A stretch of 64,000 bases of DNA. It comes from Rs1 sp029027825 (GTDB lineage: Bacteria > Pseudomonadota > Gammaproteobacteria > Pseudomonadales > Balneatricaceae). A program made the translations under genes and the position numbers. Positions 26,039 through 35,261 of this stretch are shown here, piece by piece. The stretch's first letter is position 1. Each line of letters begins with the position of its first letter. The DNA lies in assembly GCA_029027825.1 (NCBI GenBank), contig CP093399.1, positions 4,030,001-4,094,000 of the forward strand, read 5' to 3'. The notes beneath the pieces are model-generated. The model made no database searches. It worked only from the letters and a program-made list of their open reading frames with translations, and was not told the origin of the DNA.

Positions 26039-27895
26039 TTAAAAATCTTTTTGCCTTGCATCTTGCAAAGTTTTGATCACTTTAAACGCATCTTTCAAGT
26101 GTTCGCGTTCCAATTTTGAAATTTCTTTTGGCGGTAGATAGTTGTCAGGCTGCTGGCCGCGGTTTATCTGTCGCGCTTGATGTTGCAAGCGCAGTGCTCC
26201 TAAAAATTCAAAAGCATCAATTAAACTTTTTGCCGAAGCTTTAGTCAACATTGAGCTGCCCGCTGATTTTTCTATGCGCTCAAGAGTGTTGACAGCATCG
26301 ATACCTAGGGAGAGCGCATAGACTCTCGCCAGCTCAATGATCGGAGCAAGCCCGTTGTGCTTAAGATCTAAGGTATCTTTATTCTCACCCTTTGAGACTA
26401 AAACAAAGTCGCGAAAGAACCCTAGCGGCGGCCGCAAAGTTAAGGCATTGCGGCTTAGGTGTGATTGCAACAAAGTATTGGCGGTGGTTTTTTGTAAAAA
26501 ATTTTCACGCACTCGCTGCAGTAGTGACACATCCCCATAGACCAAGCTCAAATCAAAAAAGACACTGCCATTTAACAGCGCCTGAGGATTGGGGGTAGAG
26601 ACCCAGCCGTGAAAATAACTCTGCCATTTCGCTTGAGACACCCGCCATTTAGCATTGGTCGCCATAATATCACCTGGACAATAAACATAACCGCACTTAG
26701 CCAATCCATCACAGACGAACGTAGCCAGTGCGAAAAACCAGCGATCTTCTTCAGCACTGGCATCTCTCGCCAAAATAATGCCATTATCTTGATCTGTGTG
26801 GCACAGCTGCTCGTGACGCGCCTGCGACCCGGCGACTATCCAGGCAAACTTTATTGGCGCCGCTCCCAACTGCAATTGCGCTAACTCAATCAAACGCACC
26901 GTTATACCGTTGGTAATCGCTGTCACGTGCTTGCCAACATGCTTTGCTGTGGTACCCATTTTGGCTAAACGCTGCTGCAGCTTAGGAATAAGCTGACTAA
27001 TTTCTACCAGTGCCGCAACGTCTACAGCCTTTTGAATGGATGCGGTTACATGCCCAGCATTTTGCCCTTCTTTATTCATCAAGTCGGTTGACGTTATCAT
27101 CCCCACTAATTGATTGTTATGCATCACTGGTAAGTGATGAATCCGCTTTGCATTCATCAGAATCAGCGCATCAAAGGCATTTTTATCCGTTTCAATAGAG
27201 AGTAAGTCACAAGTGGTAATCGTCAACACTGGTTCACTCGTTGACAGACCTTGAGCGACACAGCGCTGGCGAATATCTTTGTCAGTCACTATGCCTATCA
27301 ACTGCCCGTCGCGCACCACCAGCAACGAGGAGAACCGCAGTTCGGTCATTTTAATGGCTGCTGCGGTAATACTGGCACTCGCCTCAATGGTAACCACCGG
27401 ACTGTGATAAATAGACTCTATAGTAACGTCCATCAACGAGGCGTTGATTTTTGCATCATCTGCCAGCTGGCTTACTCCTAGCTGCAAACGCTGCTCAGCG
27501 GTAGCGGCAAAGAAATCGCTCACTTGCTTGAATCCTTGGAGACTCTGTTTAAAGTGCTGGTAATTGATCGAGTAAATTAGGCTATCTTCCTCTGCATCCA
27601 CCTGAGCATTTTCCGCGAGACCTTCCTGGCAGAATAACGCACAAATTTCACCTTCACTGTACTTAGCTAACAACTCAATACTTCGATCTTTGCCCGTCAG
27701 GTAATAGCGCAAACTACCCTTGCGCAGAATATACAGCCTTGGCTCTACTACATCATCAGGCGGTAGCGCTGCTCCCTGGCGAAGATAACAGATGTTGATC
27801 AATTTTAGCAGCGCGCTAATCCGGTCATCCGGCAGCTGATCAAAGGGTGGTATCTCCTTTAAAAAAGCACTGATATCAGCCAATTCTTCTGCCAT
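26039..27895 (-). CDS. cNMP-binding / CBS / DUF294 nucleotidyltransferase-like regulatory protein
   Basis: The domain order in this 618-residue cytoplasmic protein is: a cyclic-nucleotide-binding-like domain (about 10-130), a pair of CBS domains (about 165-280; ASITAAAIKMTELRFSSLLVV and DKNAFDALILMNAKRIHHLPVM), a DUF294 nucleotidyltransferase domain (about 320-460) with GSQARHEQL...TDQDNGII, and a DUF294 C-terminal substrate-binding domain to the end. The GS and DxD residues of the nucleotidyltransferase are present, so it could be active like GlnD, though no activity is proved for the family. GAGG precedes the ATG. It is divergent from the symporter operon and upstream of the exonuclease gene. 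A role in tuning carboxylate uptake is inferred from conserved neighbourhood. Confidence 0.88.
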   Translation of the reverse strand: MAEELADISAFLKEIPPFDQLPDDRISALLKLINICYLRQGAALPPDDVVEPRLYILRKGSLRYYLTGKDRSIELLAKYSEGEICALFCQEGLAENAQVDAEEDSLIYSINYQHFKQSLQGFKQVSDFFAATAEQRLQLGVSQLADDAKINASLMDVTIESIYHSPVVTIEASASITAAAIKMTELRFSSLLVVRDGQLIGIVTDKDIRQRCVAQGLSTSEPVLTITTCDLLSIETDKNAFDALILMNAKRIHHLPVMHNNQLVGMITSTDLMNKEGQNAGHVTASIQKAVDVAALVEISQLIPKLQQRLAKMGTTAKHVGKHVTAITNGITVRLIELAQLQLGAAPIKFAWIVAGSQARHEQLCHTDQDNGIILARDASAEEDRWFFALATFVCDGLAKCGYVYCPGDIMATNAKWRVSQAKWQSYFHGWVSTPNPQALLNGSVFFDLSLVYGDVSLLQRVRENFLQKTTANTLLQSHLSRNALTLRPPLGFFRDFVLVSKGENKDTLDLKHNGLAPIIELARVYALSLGIDAVNTLERIEKSAGSSMLTKASAKSLIDAFEFLGALRLQHQARQINRGQQPDNYLPPKEISKLEREHLKDAFKVIKTLQDARQKDF

Positions 27896-27910
27896 TGCCT
27901 ACCTCTTTCT

Positions 27911-27967
27911 TAGGGAGCCTTTGAATAAGCCCCACATCTTGTGGATAACTTACTCAGAGGCTCCTTA
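27911..27967. repeat. 57-bp element with 19-bp inverted ends
   Basis: The ends TAGGGAGCCTTTGAATAAG and (reverse complement) TAAGGAGCCTCTGAGTAAG match at 16 of 19 positions. The centre has a small hairpin, CCACA-TCT-TGTGG. It looks like a tiny mobile element or its remains, just upstream of the CBS/DUF294 start. A solo end, AGGGAGCCTCTTAAC, occurs at 58111, upstream of ilvA. Confidence 0.55.
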
Positions 27968-27991
27968 GCCTATGTCGATAAATTTTTAGGT

Positions 27992-28153
27992 GAGACCTCT
28001 GCATAACGTTGCGAGCGAAGGTAAGACAAGGCAAAAACCGGCGAGATAGCGGAGTCAGTGTGCCCCTGTTTATGGGTATTACTGGTGTCAATGAGCATAT
28101 TGAGCCGGTTTTTAACGCCGTATTACCGAGTGCAGTAGTTATGCAGGTGTCTC
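27992..28153 (+). mobile_element. 162-bp miniature inverted-repeat element, reference copy
   Basis: The ends are GAGACCTCTGCATAAC and GTTATGCAGGTGTCTC. Inside, AAAAACCGGCGAGATAGCGG and GAGCCGGTTTTTAACGCC can pair. It is nearly identical to the copy at 16660-16821, inverted, which suggests recent spread. I see no clear target duplication. An open frame enters it at 28009 and runs on to 28293. Confidence 0.85.
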
Positions 28154-28293
28154 TAGCTACTAGTTTTAATGCACCAAGTACAGCTCGTCAACAATTTGCC
28201 GCCCTTCTAAGACTAAAGTGTAATTGGGACAGCTGGCAAAGCTTGTTAGCCTATCAACATCAGCATTGTCGTCAGTATTATTTCTCTGACTAG
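28141..28293 (+). pseudogene. Possible gene remnant downstream of the miniature element
   Basis: From the ATG at 28141, at the right end of the miniature element, a frame reads on for 50 residues with a protein-like composition (ARQQFAALLRLKCNWDSWQS). The same frame upstream lies wholly inside the element. This may be the tail of a gene whose 5' part was replaced or cut off by the insertion. I recognise no family, and chance cannot be excluded. Confidence 0.25.
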
Positions 28294-28423
28294 CTGCTTT
28301 AGATACGGAATTATCAACAGAACTGCACCTAGGTTAGGTAAATTTTTTGGTGGCAATCCGTCCTTTACTATAAAAACAACAGCATGGGCATTATTAAAAT
28401 AATAGTACCCGAAGGAGATTTTG

Positions 28424-28672
28424 GTGGAAAAAAATTCATCCTACTGGCAGGAGAACCTGCGCATTATTACGACTTGCCTAATTATTTGGGCAATCGTGTC
28501 TTATGGCTTTGGCTTAGTATTAGTCGAGCCTTTAAATACGATCAGATTGGGCGGTTACAAACTCGGCTTCTGGTTTGCTCAACAAGGCTCTATTGTCACT
28601 TTTGTCGCATTAGTTTTTTGGTACTCATACAAAATGAATAAATTAGACAAAAAATACGGAGCCGAGGAATAA
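28424..28672 (+). CDS. DUF4212 small subunit of a sodium:solute symporter
   Basis: This small membrane protein of 82 residues has two helices (about 15-35 and 50-72), the conserved start YWQENLRIITTCLIIW and the central GFWFAQQGSI. It belongs to the TIGR03647/DUF4212 family, which is always paired with the VC_2705-type symporter. GTG at 28424 is chosen since AAGGAG lies 6 bases upstream; TTG three bases earlier is too close to it. The stop codon is 3 bases before the large subunit. Confidence 0.92.
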   Translation: MEKNSSYWQENLRIITTCLIIWAIVSYGFGLVLVEPLNTIRLGGYKLGFWFAQQGSIVTFVALVFWYSYKMNKLDKKYGAEE

Positions 28673-28675
28673 ACA

Positions 28676-30415
28676 ATGGAAGAATTAAAACTATATACCT
28701 ACATTGCTGTTTTTGGCTCTTTCGCGATGTATTTCGCGATTGCATGGTGGGCTCGCGCCGGTACCACTAAAGAATTTTATGTCGCTGGTGGAGGCATCGG
28801 ACCCATACAAAACGGCATGGCGATTGCCGCCGATTGGATGAGTGCCGCATCATTCATTTCCATGGCCGGTTTGATTGCATTCCTCGGTTACGGTGGATCA
28901 GTATTTTTGATGGGCTGGACCGGTGGCTACGTGCTACTGGCGATGTTACTCGCTCCCTATTTGCGTAAACACGGCAAATTTACGGTTCCTGAATTTATCA
29001 GCGACCGCTATTACTCTAAAACCGCACGGGTGGTGGCAGTAATCTGCTTAATCATTGCCTCACTGACTTATATTATCGGTCAAATGAAAGGAGTTGGAGT
29101 CGCCTTCTCTCGTTTCTTAGAAGTTGACTATGGTCTTGGCCTTGGTATAGGCATGGGCGTGGTTTGGGTTTACGCGGTATTAGGGGGCATGAAAGGCATT
29201 ACCTATACCCAAATTGCCCAGTACGTTGTACTGATTTTTGCCTATACTATTCCCGCTATATTCATCTCAATGCAGCTGACCGGCAACCCTATTCCGCAAC
29301 TTGGTTTGGGCAGTACCTTAGCGGATGGCAGTGGTGTGTATCTACTGGACAAGCTTGACTTAGTCGTCACAGAACTTGGCTTTAAGGAATACACTACTGG
29401 CCAGCTGGGCAATAACGCCAATATGATCGCCTATACGCTATCACTAATGATAGGTACTGCAGGTCTACCACACGTTATCATGCGCTTCTTCACTGTACCT
29501 TCCGTTAAAGCGGCACGTTCTTCTGCGGGTTATGCACTAGTATTTATTGCATTACTCTACACAGTGGCACCAGCCGTGGGCGCGATGGCACGCTTGAACT
29601 TGATGAACACTATTGAGCCTGCAGCCGGGGAAAACCTAGTCTATGCAGATCGTCCACAGTGGTTCAAGGACTGGGAAAAAACCGGTCTATTGAAGTTTGA
29701 AGATAAAAACAACGACGGTAAAATCCAATACACTGCCGATAAGGCCACCAATGAAATGGTTAAAGTCGACCGTGACATTATGGTGCTTGCTAACCCTGCT
29801 ATCGCCAACTTACCCAACTGGGTGATTGCCTTAGTTGCCGCAGGTGGTTTAGCAGCAGCGCTGTCAACCGCGGCTGGATTACTGTTGGCGATATCGTCCT
29901 CAATCTCGCACGATTTGATGAAAGGCATCTTAACCCCGGATCTCTCGGAAAAATCAGAGCTACTAGCGGGCCGAATTGTGATGACGGTGGCTATTTTAAT
30001 CTCCGGCTACCTCGGTCTCAATCCGCCTGGATTTGCCGCAGGGACGGTCGCCCTAGCCTTTGGCTTGGCTGCATCGTCCATATTCCCGGCACTGATGATG
30101 GGTATCTTCTCGCGCACGATGAGTGGTCCAGCGGCAATTTGGGGAATGTGTTCTGGTATCGGCGTCACCATGCTCTACGTATTTATGCACAAGGGCATTA
30201 TGTTTATCCCAGGCACTTCGTTCCTCGGTGATTTAGATCCTAATTGGTTCTTCGGTATTTCACCGAACGCCTTCGGCGCTGTCGGTGCCGCTGTTAACTT
30301 CGCAGTGGCTTTTGCGGTCTGTCGAGTGACGGGGCCTGCACCTCTTGAAATTCAACAGTTGGTTGATAATCTCCGCGCTCCCTCAGGTGGTATTAGCGCT
30401 GCCCACGATCATTAA
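28676..30415 (+). CDS. Sodium:solute symporter, VC_2705 subfamily (probable acetate/carboxylate permease)
   Basis: This 579-residue inner-membrane transporter of the SSS family has about 13 helices. ATTKEFYVAGGGIGP-like FYVAGGGIGPIQNGMAIAADWMSAASFI, APYLRKHGKFTVPEFISDRYYS and GTAGLPHVIMRFFTVPSV are hallmarks shared with the acetate permease ActP. A soluble insert of about 70 residues (about 315-375) and membership of TIGR03648 set it apart from ActP itself. It works with the DUF4212 subunit encoded just upstream. Neighbouring CrbS/CrbR-like genes, which control acetate use in Vibrio and Pseudomonas, make acetate or a similar short acid the likely substrate; this is inference. Confidence 0.9.
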   Translation: MEELKLYTYIAVFGSFAMYFAIAWWARAGTTKEFYVAGGGIGPIQNGMAIAADWMSAASFISMAGLIAFLGYGGSVFLMGWTGGYVLLAMLLAPYLRKHGKFTVPEFISDRYYSKTARVVAVICLIIASLTYIIGQMKGVGVAFSRFLEVDYGLGLGIGMGVVWVYAVLGGMKGITYTQIAQYVVLIFAYTIPAIFISMQLTGNPIPQLGLGSTLADGSGVYLLDKLDLVVTELGFKEYTTGQLGNNANMIAYTLSLMIGTAGLPHVIMRFFTVPSVKAARSSAGYALVFIALLYTVAPAVGAMARLNLMNTIEPAAGENLVYADRPQWFKDWEKTGLLKFEDKNNDGKIQYTADKATNEMVKVDRDIMVLANPAIANLPNWVIALVAAGGLAAALSTAAGLLLAISSSISHDLMKGILTPDLSEKSELLAGRIVMTVAILISGYLGLNPPGFAAGTVALAFGLAASSIFPALMMGIFSRTMSGPAAIWGMCSGIGVTMLYVFMHKGIMFIPGTSFLGDLDPNWFFGISPNAFGAVGAAVNFAVAFAVCRVTGPAPLEIQQLVDNLRAPSGGISAAHDH

Positions 30416-30437
30416 TTTGATCTAACTGGCTAAACCA

Positions 30438-30473
30438 AAAAGCTGCTAGTCTGCATAGACGACTAGCAGCTTT
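30438..30473 (+). terminator. Hairpin after the symporter gene
   Basis: A 13-bp perfect stem, AAAGCTGCTAGTC/GACTAGCAGCTTT, with a loop of ten bases lies 22 bases after the stop codon. Only three T residues follow directly, so it may be a weak terminator or an mRNA-stabilising structure. Confidence 0.6.
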
Positions 30474-30553
30474 CATTGTGCTAGTCTTTAATACCCCTAA
30501 TCTTTCTAAATCGTCAAAATAATAAATCCTAATAATAAAAAACGGACCACAAC

Positions 30554-30991
30554 GTGAATAAACATACCAAAATTGCCATTTTAATCGCTCCGGTGTTAGC
30601 CATACTCGCCTTTGCCGCCACCGACATGCTCACTGAGTACCAAGCGACTGAAAAACGTATATTTGTGCTGGAACTGCAAGATAAATGCGACATCAAAGCT
30701 AAACAGTGCGTGCTGAAATCTGAAGAATTCCTACTCAGTTTTTCTGACGTCGATGGGCAGACCGTCATCAACTCAACTTATCCACTGGACACCGCCACTT
30801 TATTTATTGTGGATAAAAGCAATAAGGCGACCAGTTACCCGCTGGGGATGATTACTACTCCTTACTATTGGCGTGCCGATACCAACCTCGGTGAATTGAT
30901 CAATCAACCCGGGACGGTGCAAAAATTGCGCATTATCGCCAATATCAAAGGCGGTTCATATATTAGCGAATTTGCTAGCACCACCTTATAA
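30554..30991 (+). CDS. Hypothetical exported or membrane-anchored protein
   Basis: This 145-residue protein starts with a basic-hydrophobic segment (KHTKIAILIAPVLAILAFAATDML) that is either a signal peptide or an anchor. The rest is probably a beta-rich periplasmic domain, with two cysteines spaced for a disulfide (KCDIKAKQC). GTG with a weak GGA upstream starts it. I do not recognise the family. It sits between the symporter and the sensor-kinase gene on the same strand, so it may belong to the same carboxylate locus. Confidence 0.6.
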   Translation: MNKHTKIAILIAPVLAILAFAATDMLTEYQATEKRIFVLELQDKCDIKAKQCVLKSEEFLLSFSDVDGQTVINSTYPLDTATLFIVDKSNKATSYPLGMITTPYYWRADTNLGELINQPGTVQKLRIIANIKGGSYISEFASTTL

Positions 30992-31065
30992 TATTTTAAC
31001 AGCCGGTCATGACTGAACGGCAAATCAGCAACCCCAGCACTCTTTATGAAATAGATTAAACGTAT

Positions 31066-32367
31066 ATGTTTCAAAATTGGCAATTGATTAGTGTTAGCTT
31101 AGGTTACATCTGCCTGTTGTTTGTTATCGCTTTTCTCGGTGACAAGTACCGACACAAGATTCCGCAGCGCAGCCAACCAATCATTTATGCGCTTACACTA
31201 GGTGTGTACTGTACCTCTTGGAGTTTTTTAGGCACTACCGCCCAGGCCGCCAACAATATATTCTCCCACTTACCGATCTTTATCGGCCCTATATTGCTAT
31301 TTATTTTTGCCTGGCCCTTTATTCAACGCATAATCAAAACCAGCTTAAAGCTCAATATCACCTCGATTGCAGACTTACTGGCAGCCCGTTACGGTAAATC
31401 ACAAAAATTGGCGGTGATTGTCACCATTGTTGCCTTAATTGGCACTATGCCCTATATCGCTTTACAGCTAAAAGCGATTGTTTACTCATTCCAACAACTG
31501 ACAGCAGCGCAGGAGATAAATACTTGGCAAACCGGCTTAATTGTGACCATTCTACTAGCCGGTTTCACGCTGTTTTTTGGGATTCGCTCGGTCGATGTTA
31601 CCGAACGGCACCCTGGGGTTATGCTGGCTATCGCCTTTGAATCCCTGCTAAAAGTAAGCGCATTTTTGATCCTCGGCATCTACATTATTTACTTTGTTTA
31701 CGACTCTCCTACTCAGCTCTGGCAAGCATCTAAAGCCAATAATTTACTCAGTCAACAGCTACAACTGCCTAATCTAGCCACTATGCTGGGCTCGCTTATT
31801 ATTGGTATGACCGCCTTTTTAGCCCTGCCACGACAATTTCAAGTGATGGTAGTTGAACTGCGCAAAGCCAGTGATAGTCAGCTTGCCAGATATATCTTCC
31901 CCCTCTATCTATTGGTGTTCGCACTCTTTGCCATTCCACTGGGCTTAGCTGGTCAATTGCTGCTTGGCGATACGGTCGCAGCGGATTCCTATGTTTTATT
32001 TCTACCGGCGATCCACGATCATTTTTGGCTGACGCTACTGGCATTTCTAGGAGCTATTTCGGCAGCCAGCTCGATGGTGATTATTGCCGCTATAGCACTG
32101 AGCACTATGCTCAGTAATGAAATATTTTTTCCGCTGCTGTTCAATCACCATCACCAAAGCGAGAGTAATTATTCACGCTTTAAAAGCCGGCTCTTAAATG
32201 TTAGAAAAATACTCGCCTGCCTGGTGATTTTGCTCGGCTACGGAGTGTTTCTTACCGCCCCGCCGGATAAGCTCTCATCCCTAGGGGAGATCGCCTTTGG
32301 TGCTATCGCGCAACTCACGCCTGCGCTACTGGCGGCTTTTTATTGGCGATCGAGTAGTTTAACCTGA
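31066..32367 (+). pseudogene. CrbS/MxtR-like sensor, N-terminal SSS domain half (ended by in-frame TGA)
   Basis: These 433 residues form most of a sodium:solute-symporter-type membrane domain (about 11 helices; TLGVYCTSWSFLGTTAQAANN, SIADLLAARYGKSQKLAV, GMTAFLALPRQFQVMVVE). This domain precedes a histidine kinase in CrbS/MxtR proteins. The frame stops at TGA 32365-32367 and continues without shift in the next entry. Compared with the usual family sequence of this helix (GALAGLLAGF, from memory), the stop stands where Gly is expected, so one G-to-T change (GGA to TGA) would explain it. Together the two halves give about 1157 residues, the normal length. It is either a nonsense mutation, a sequencing error or read-through. 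Confidence 0.8.
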
Positions 32368-34539
32368 TTGTTTAGCTGTTTAAACGCAGGATTTTCGCTG
32401 TGGTTCTTCCTCAATTTGCTACCGCAATTCGGTCTTTATACCCAGCCGATTAGCAGTGACCTGCTACCCACGCATATGTTGATTTCATTAATCAGCTTAC
32501 TGGTCAATGTAATCGTGCTTTGGTGGGTTTCACAATTTAGTCGCCAGAGTGTGCAGGAGCGCGTGCAAGCGTCGCACTTTCTCGACTGGCAAAGCCCCAA
32601 TAGCTTGCAGCCTCCGATCAATAAGAATATTGATGCCAGCGAACTACAATTGCTCGCCTCGCGCTTTGTCGGCACGCATAAAGCCAAGATTGGCTTTAAT
32701 CAATTTCACGCCTCCAACGATGCAAAATATTTGGGATCGAGACTCTACAACTACAACTTGATTGAGCACACTGAGCATATGCTGACCAGCGTGATGGGAT
32801 CGGCATCTTCGCGCCTAATGATTTCCTCGGCCCTGGAAGGCAAAGAGATAGCCTTAGATCAGATCGCTTTATTAATTGAGGACGTCTCCTCACAGGGCAC
32901 TGAATTTAATAAGACCCTATTACAAAGCGCGATCGAAAACAGTGCCGAGGGCATCTCTATCGTCGATAAAAGATTGAACTTAGTGGCTTGGAACCGTCGC
33001 TATATTGAGCTCTTTGACTACCCCCAAGAACTAGTTTACGTTGGCTGTCCGGTTGAGAGTTTAATTCGCTACAATGTGGAACAAGGTCGCTGCGGTCCCG
33101 GTGATATTGAAGAGAAAATTCGCAAACGGCTACAGTTTCTACAGCGTGGTACACCGCACAGTTCTGAGCGCAGACACAACACCGGACAAGTGATTGGCAT
33201 CCAGGGAAACCCTTTGCCGGATGGCGGTTTCGTGATGATTTTCTCTGATATTTCAGCCTTTCGTCAAGCGGAGCAAGTATTGCGTGAAGCCAATCAGGAC
33301 TTGGAAACCCGCGTCGAAGAGCGCACCAAAAGCTTGCAGATATCCAATCGGGAATTAGAGAGAGAACGAGAAAAAGCAGTCTTGGCACACATCAAAAAAA
33401 GCCAATATTTAAACGCTTGCAGTCACGATCTAATGCAGCCTCTAGAGGCCGCTCGGCTCTTTACTGCTGCCCTATCTACCCAAAAAGGATTGAACAATGA
33501 GCATCAGGCGCAAATTTTCAATATTGAACATTCCCTAAAAGTAGCCAGCTCTCTGCTGAGCGAATTGGGTGAAATAGCAAGAATAGAGAGCGGCAATATT
33601 GCGATCAGGAAAAAAGCTTTTCCACTCAATGATATGTTACTCAGTCTTGCCAAGGAGTTTAACGCCCACGAAGATAAAATAGATATTACACTGTCGGTTA
33701 TCTACAGCTCTGTATGGGTTTACTCAGATCCTAACTTACTGCGTCGAATTTTACACAACCTAATCGCCAATGCCTTTAGACACGCTAGCCCTGGTAAAGT
33801 AGTGGTCGGTTGTCGAAGACACCAAGAGTTGATTTCGATCGAAGTTATCGACAATGGCCCAGGCATTCCCCTGGATAAACAACTGTTAGTGTTTGAACAA
33901 TTCACTCAATTAAACTCAAACAACAGCAGAGGCTTAGGCCTCGGCTTGAATATAGCCAAAAGCTTTTCTCAATTGCTAGAACATCCATTTTCGCTGCGTT
34001 CGGTGCCGGGTAAAGGCTGTAATTTTGCTATTCAAATAGCCACTGCCAAAGCTTTGAGTAGTCATATTCTCGCTACTCATCAAGACTTATCTGCAAATAG
34101 TATTATCAGCTTACAGGGTGTGACGGTGCTCTGTGTGGAGAACGATCCTAACCTACTAGCAGCTATGGTCGCGCTGTTAGAATCTTGGAAGTGCCGACCT
34201 CTAGCCTGCGATAACTCGACCCAGGCATTCAACTACTTTCAAGACTACAATGATGAGATAGATATCATGCTTATGGACTATCAATTGTCGGAGAGTACTT
34301 CTGGCTTAGATTTGATGCAGGAGATAAGCAGCGCCTCTAACTATGGTATTTCAGGGGTATTAATCACTGCGACAACCGATAAAGAGCTACCTAATAGAGT
34401 GGCGAAAGCAGGCTTTAGCTTTATGCGAAAACCGATGAAACCCGCCGCATTACGCGCTTTGATAAGTGCTATTTTAACCCAGAAAATGCAACAGGATTAC
34501 TCACTGCTGGAAAACGAAGACGAGCCAACCTCTAGCTGA
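32368..34539 (+). pseudogene. CrbS/MxtR-like hybrid histidine kinase, C-terminal half
   Basis: This piece is in the same frame as the preceding half. It holds the last two symporter-type helices (AGFSLWFFLNLL; LISLISLLVNVIVLWWV), a linker, a PAS domain (about 195-310; SAEGISIVDKRLNLVAWNRRYIELFDYP), a coiled coil, the H box ACSHDLMQPLEAARLF, an ATPase domain (NLIANAFRHA, DNGPGIP, GLGLGLNIAKSF) and a receiver (ENDPN, MDYQL, FMRKPMKP). All catalytic motifs are intact. No ribosome-binding site precedes the TTG at 32368, so separate translation seems unlikely to be efficient. In Vibrio and Pseudomonas the intact protein phosphorylates CrbR/ErdR to switch on acetate use. Its 3' end overlaps the convergent regulator gene by 43 bases. 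Confidence 0.85.
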
Positions 34540-35156
34540 TTAATCGCGATGACTGCCTGGGTCCGATTGAATACATTTAGTTTGCGAAAAATCGCCGTGG
34601 CATGCGCCTTCACGGTCGCTTCAGACAAGCTTAATTGATGGGCTATTTGTTTATTTAACAGTCCTTCGGCAAACATTAATAATCTTTTATGCTGCTGAGG
34701 AGTTAGCGAGCGTACTCGTTCGCCGATATCAGATTTATCGGTGATGCGATTTAAATTAATATGCTCAGGCAACCAAGTCTCCCCTTTAAGGACTTGCTGG
34801 ATAGCCTTAAAGATCATATCCACTGGAGTCGATTTAGGAATAAAACCAGAGGCACCAAATTCCATTGATTTGATCACAGTGTCGTCATCTTCGTGTGCAG
34901 AAACCACCACCACCGGCAGCTGCGAAAATTGACTGCGAATTTTAATCAGTGTATTAAAGCCATGAGCACCGGGAATATTCAAATCGAGTAATAGCAGGTC
35001 AGCATCTCGATTCTTATCTAGGGCAGTGTTCAACTGTTCGACAGTTTCAGCTTCGATCCAGCTCACTGTCGGAAGTTTAGCCATCAAAGTTTGCAGCAGA
35101 GCTTGACGAAACAGTGGATGATCATCAGCAATTATAATCTTACGTGGGATATTCAT
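34497..35156 (-). CDS. LuxR-family response regulator, CrbR/ErdR-like
   Basis: The protein has about 219 residues. The N-terminal receiver has IIIADDHPLFRQAL, the phospho-acceptor in LLLLDLNIPGAHGF, VVVSAHEDDD and the Lys in FIPKSTP. The C-terminal NarL-type helix-turn-helix has LTPQQHKRLLMFAEGLLNKQIAHQLSLSEATVKAHATAIFRKLNVFNRTQAV. The ATG at 35156 has AGGAAGG close upstream; ATG at 35192 or 35171 would be longer. Encoded beside the CrbS-like kinase, it is its probable partner, controlling acetyl-CoA synthetase and the acetate symporter. With the kinase broken, it may be unphosphorylated or driven by another donor. Confidence 0.88.
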   Translation of the reverse strand: MNIPRKIIIADDHPLFRQALLQTLMAKLPTVSWIEAETVEQLNTALDKNRDADLLLLDLNIPGAHGFNTLIKIRSQFSQLPVVVVSAHEDDDTVIKSMEFGASGFIPKSTPVDMIFKAIQQVLKGETWLPEHINLNRITDKSDIGERVRSLTPQQHKRLLMFAEGLLNKQIAHQLSLSEATVKAHATAIFRKLNVFNRTQAVIAINQLEVGSSSFSSSE

Positions 35157-35261
35157 AGCCTTCCTAGTCATTCTTCTTATTATTGTCAACAATCCATTAT
35201 AACGTAAAGCAAGCTGCGACAGTAGCAGCTTATCGCACCATCTCTGAGTATTTTATCAGGC

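Noticed and set aside
32365..32367. Selenocysteine or programmed read-through at the TGA in the sensor kinase
   Set aside because: The position corresponds to a Gly, not a Cys, in relatives, no selenocysteine-insertion hairpin is evident just downstream, and the next base (T) favours termination. A plain nonsense change is simpler.
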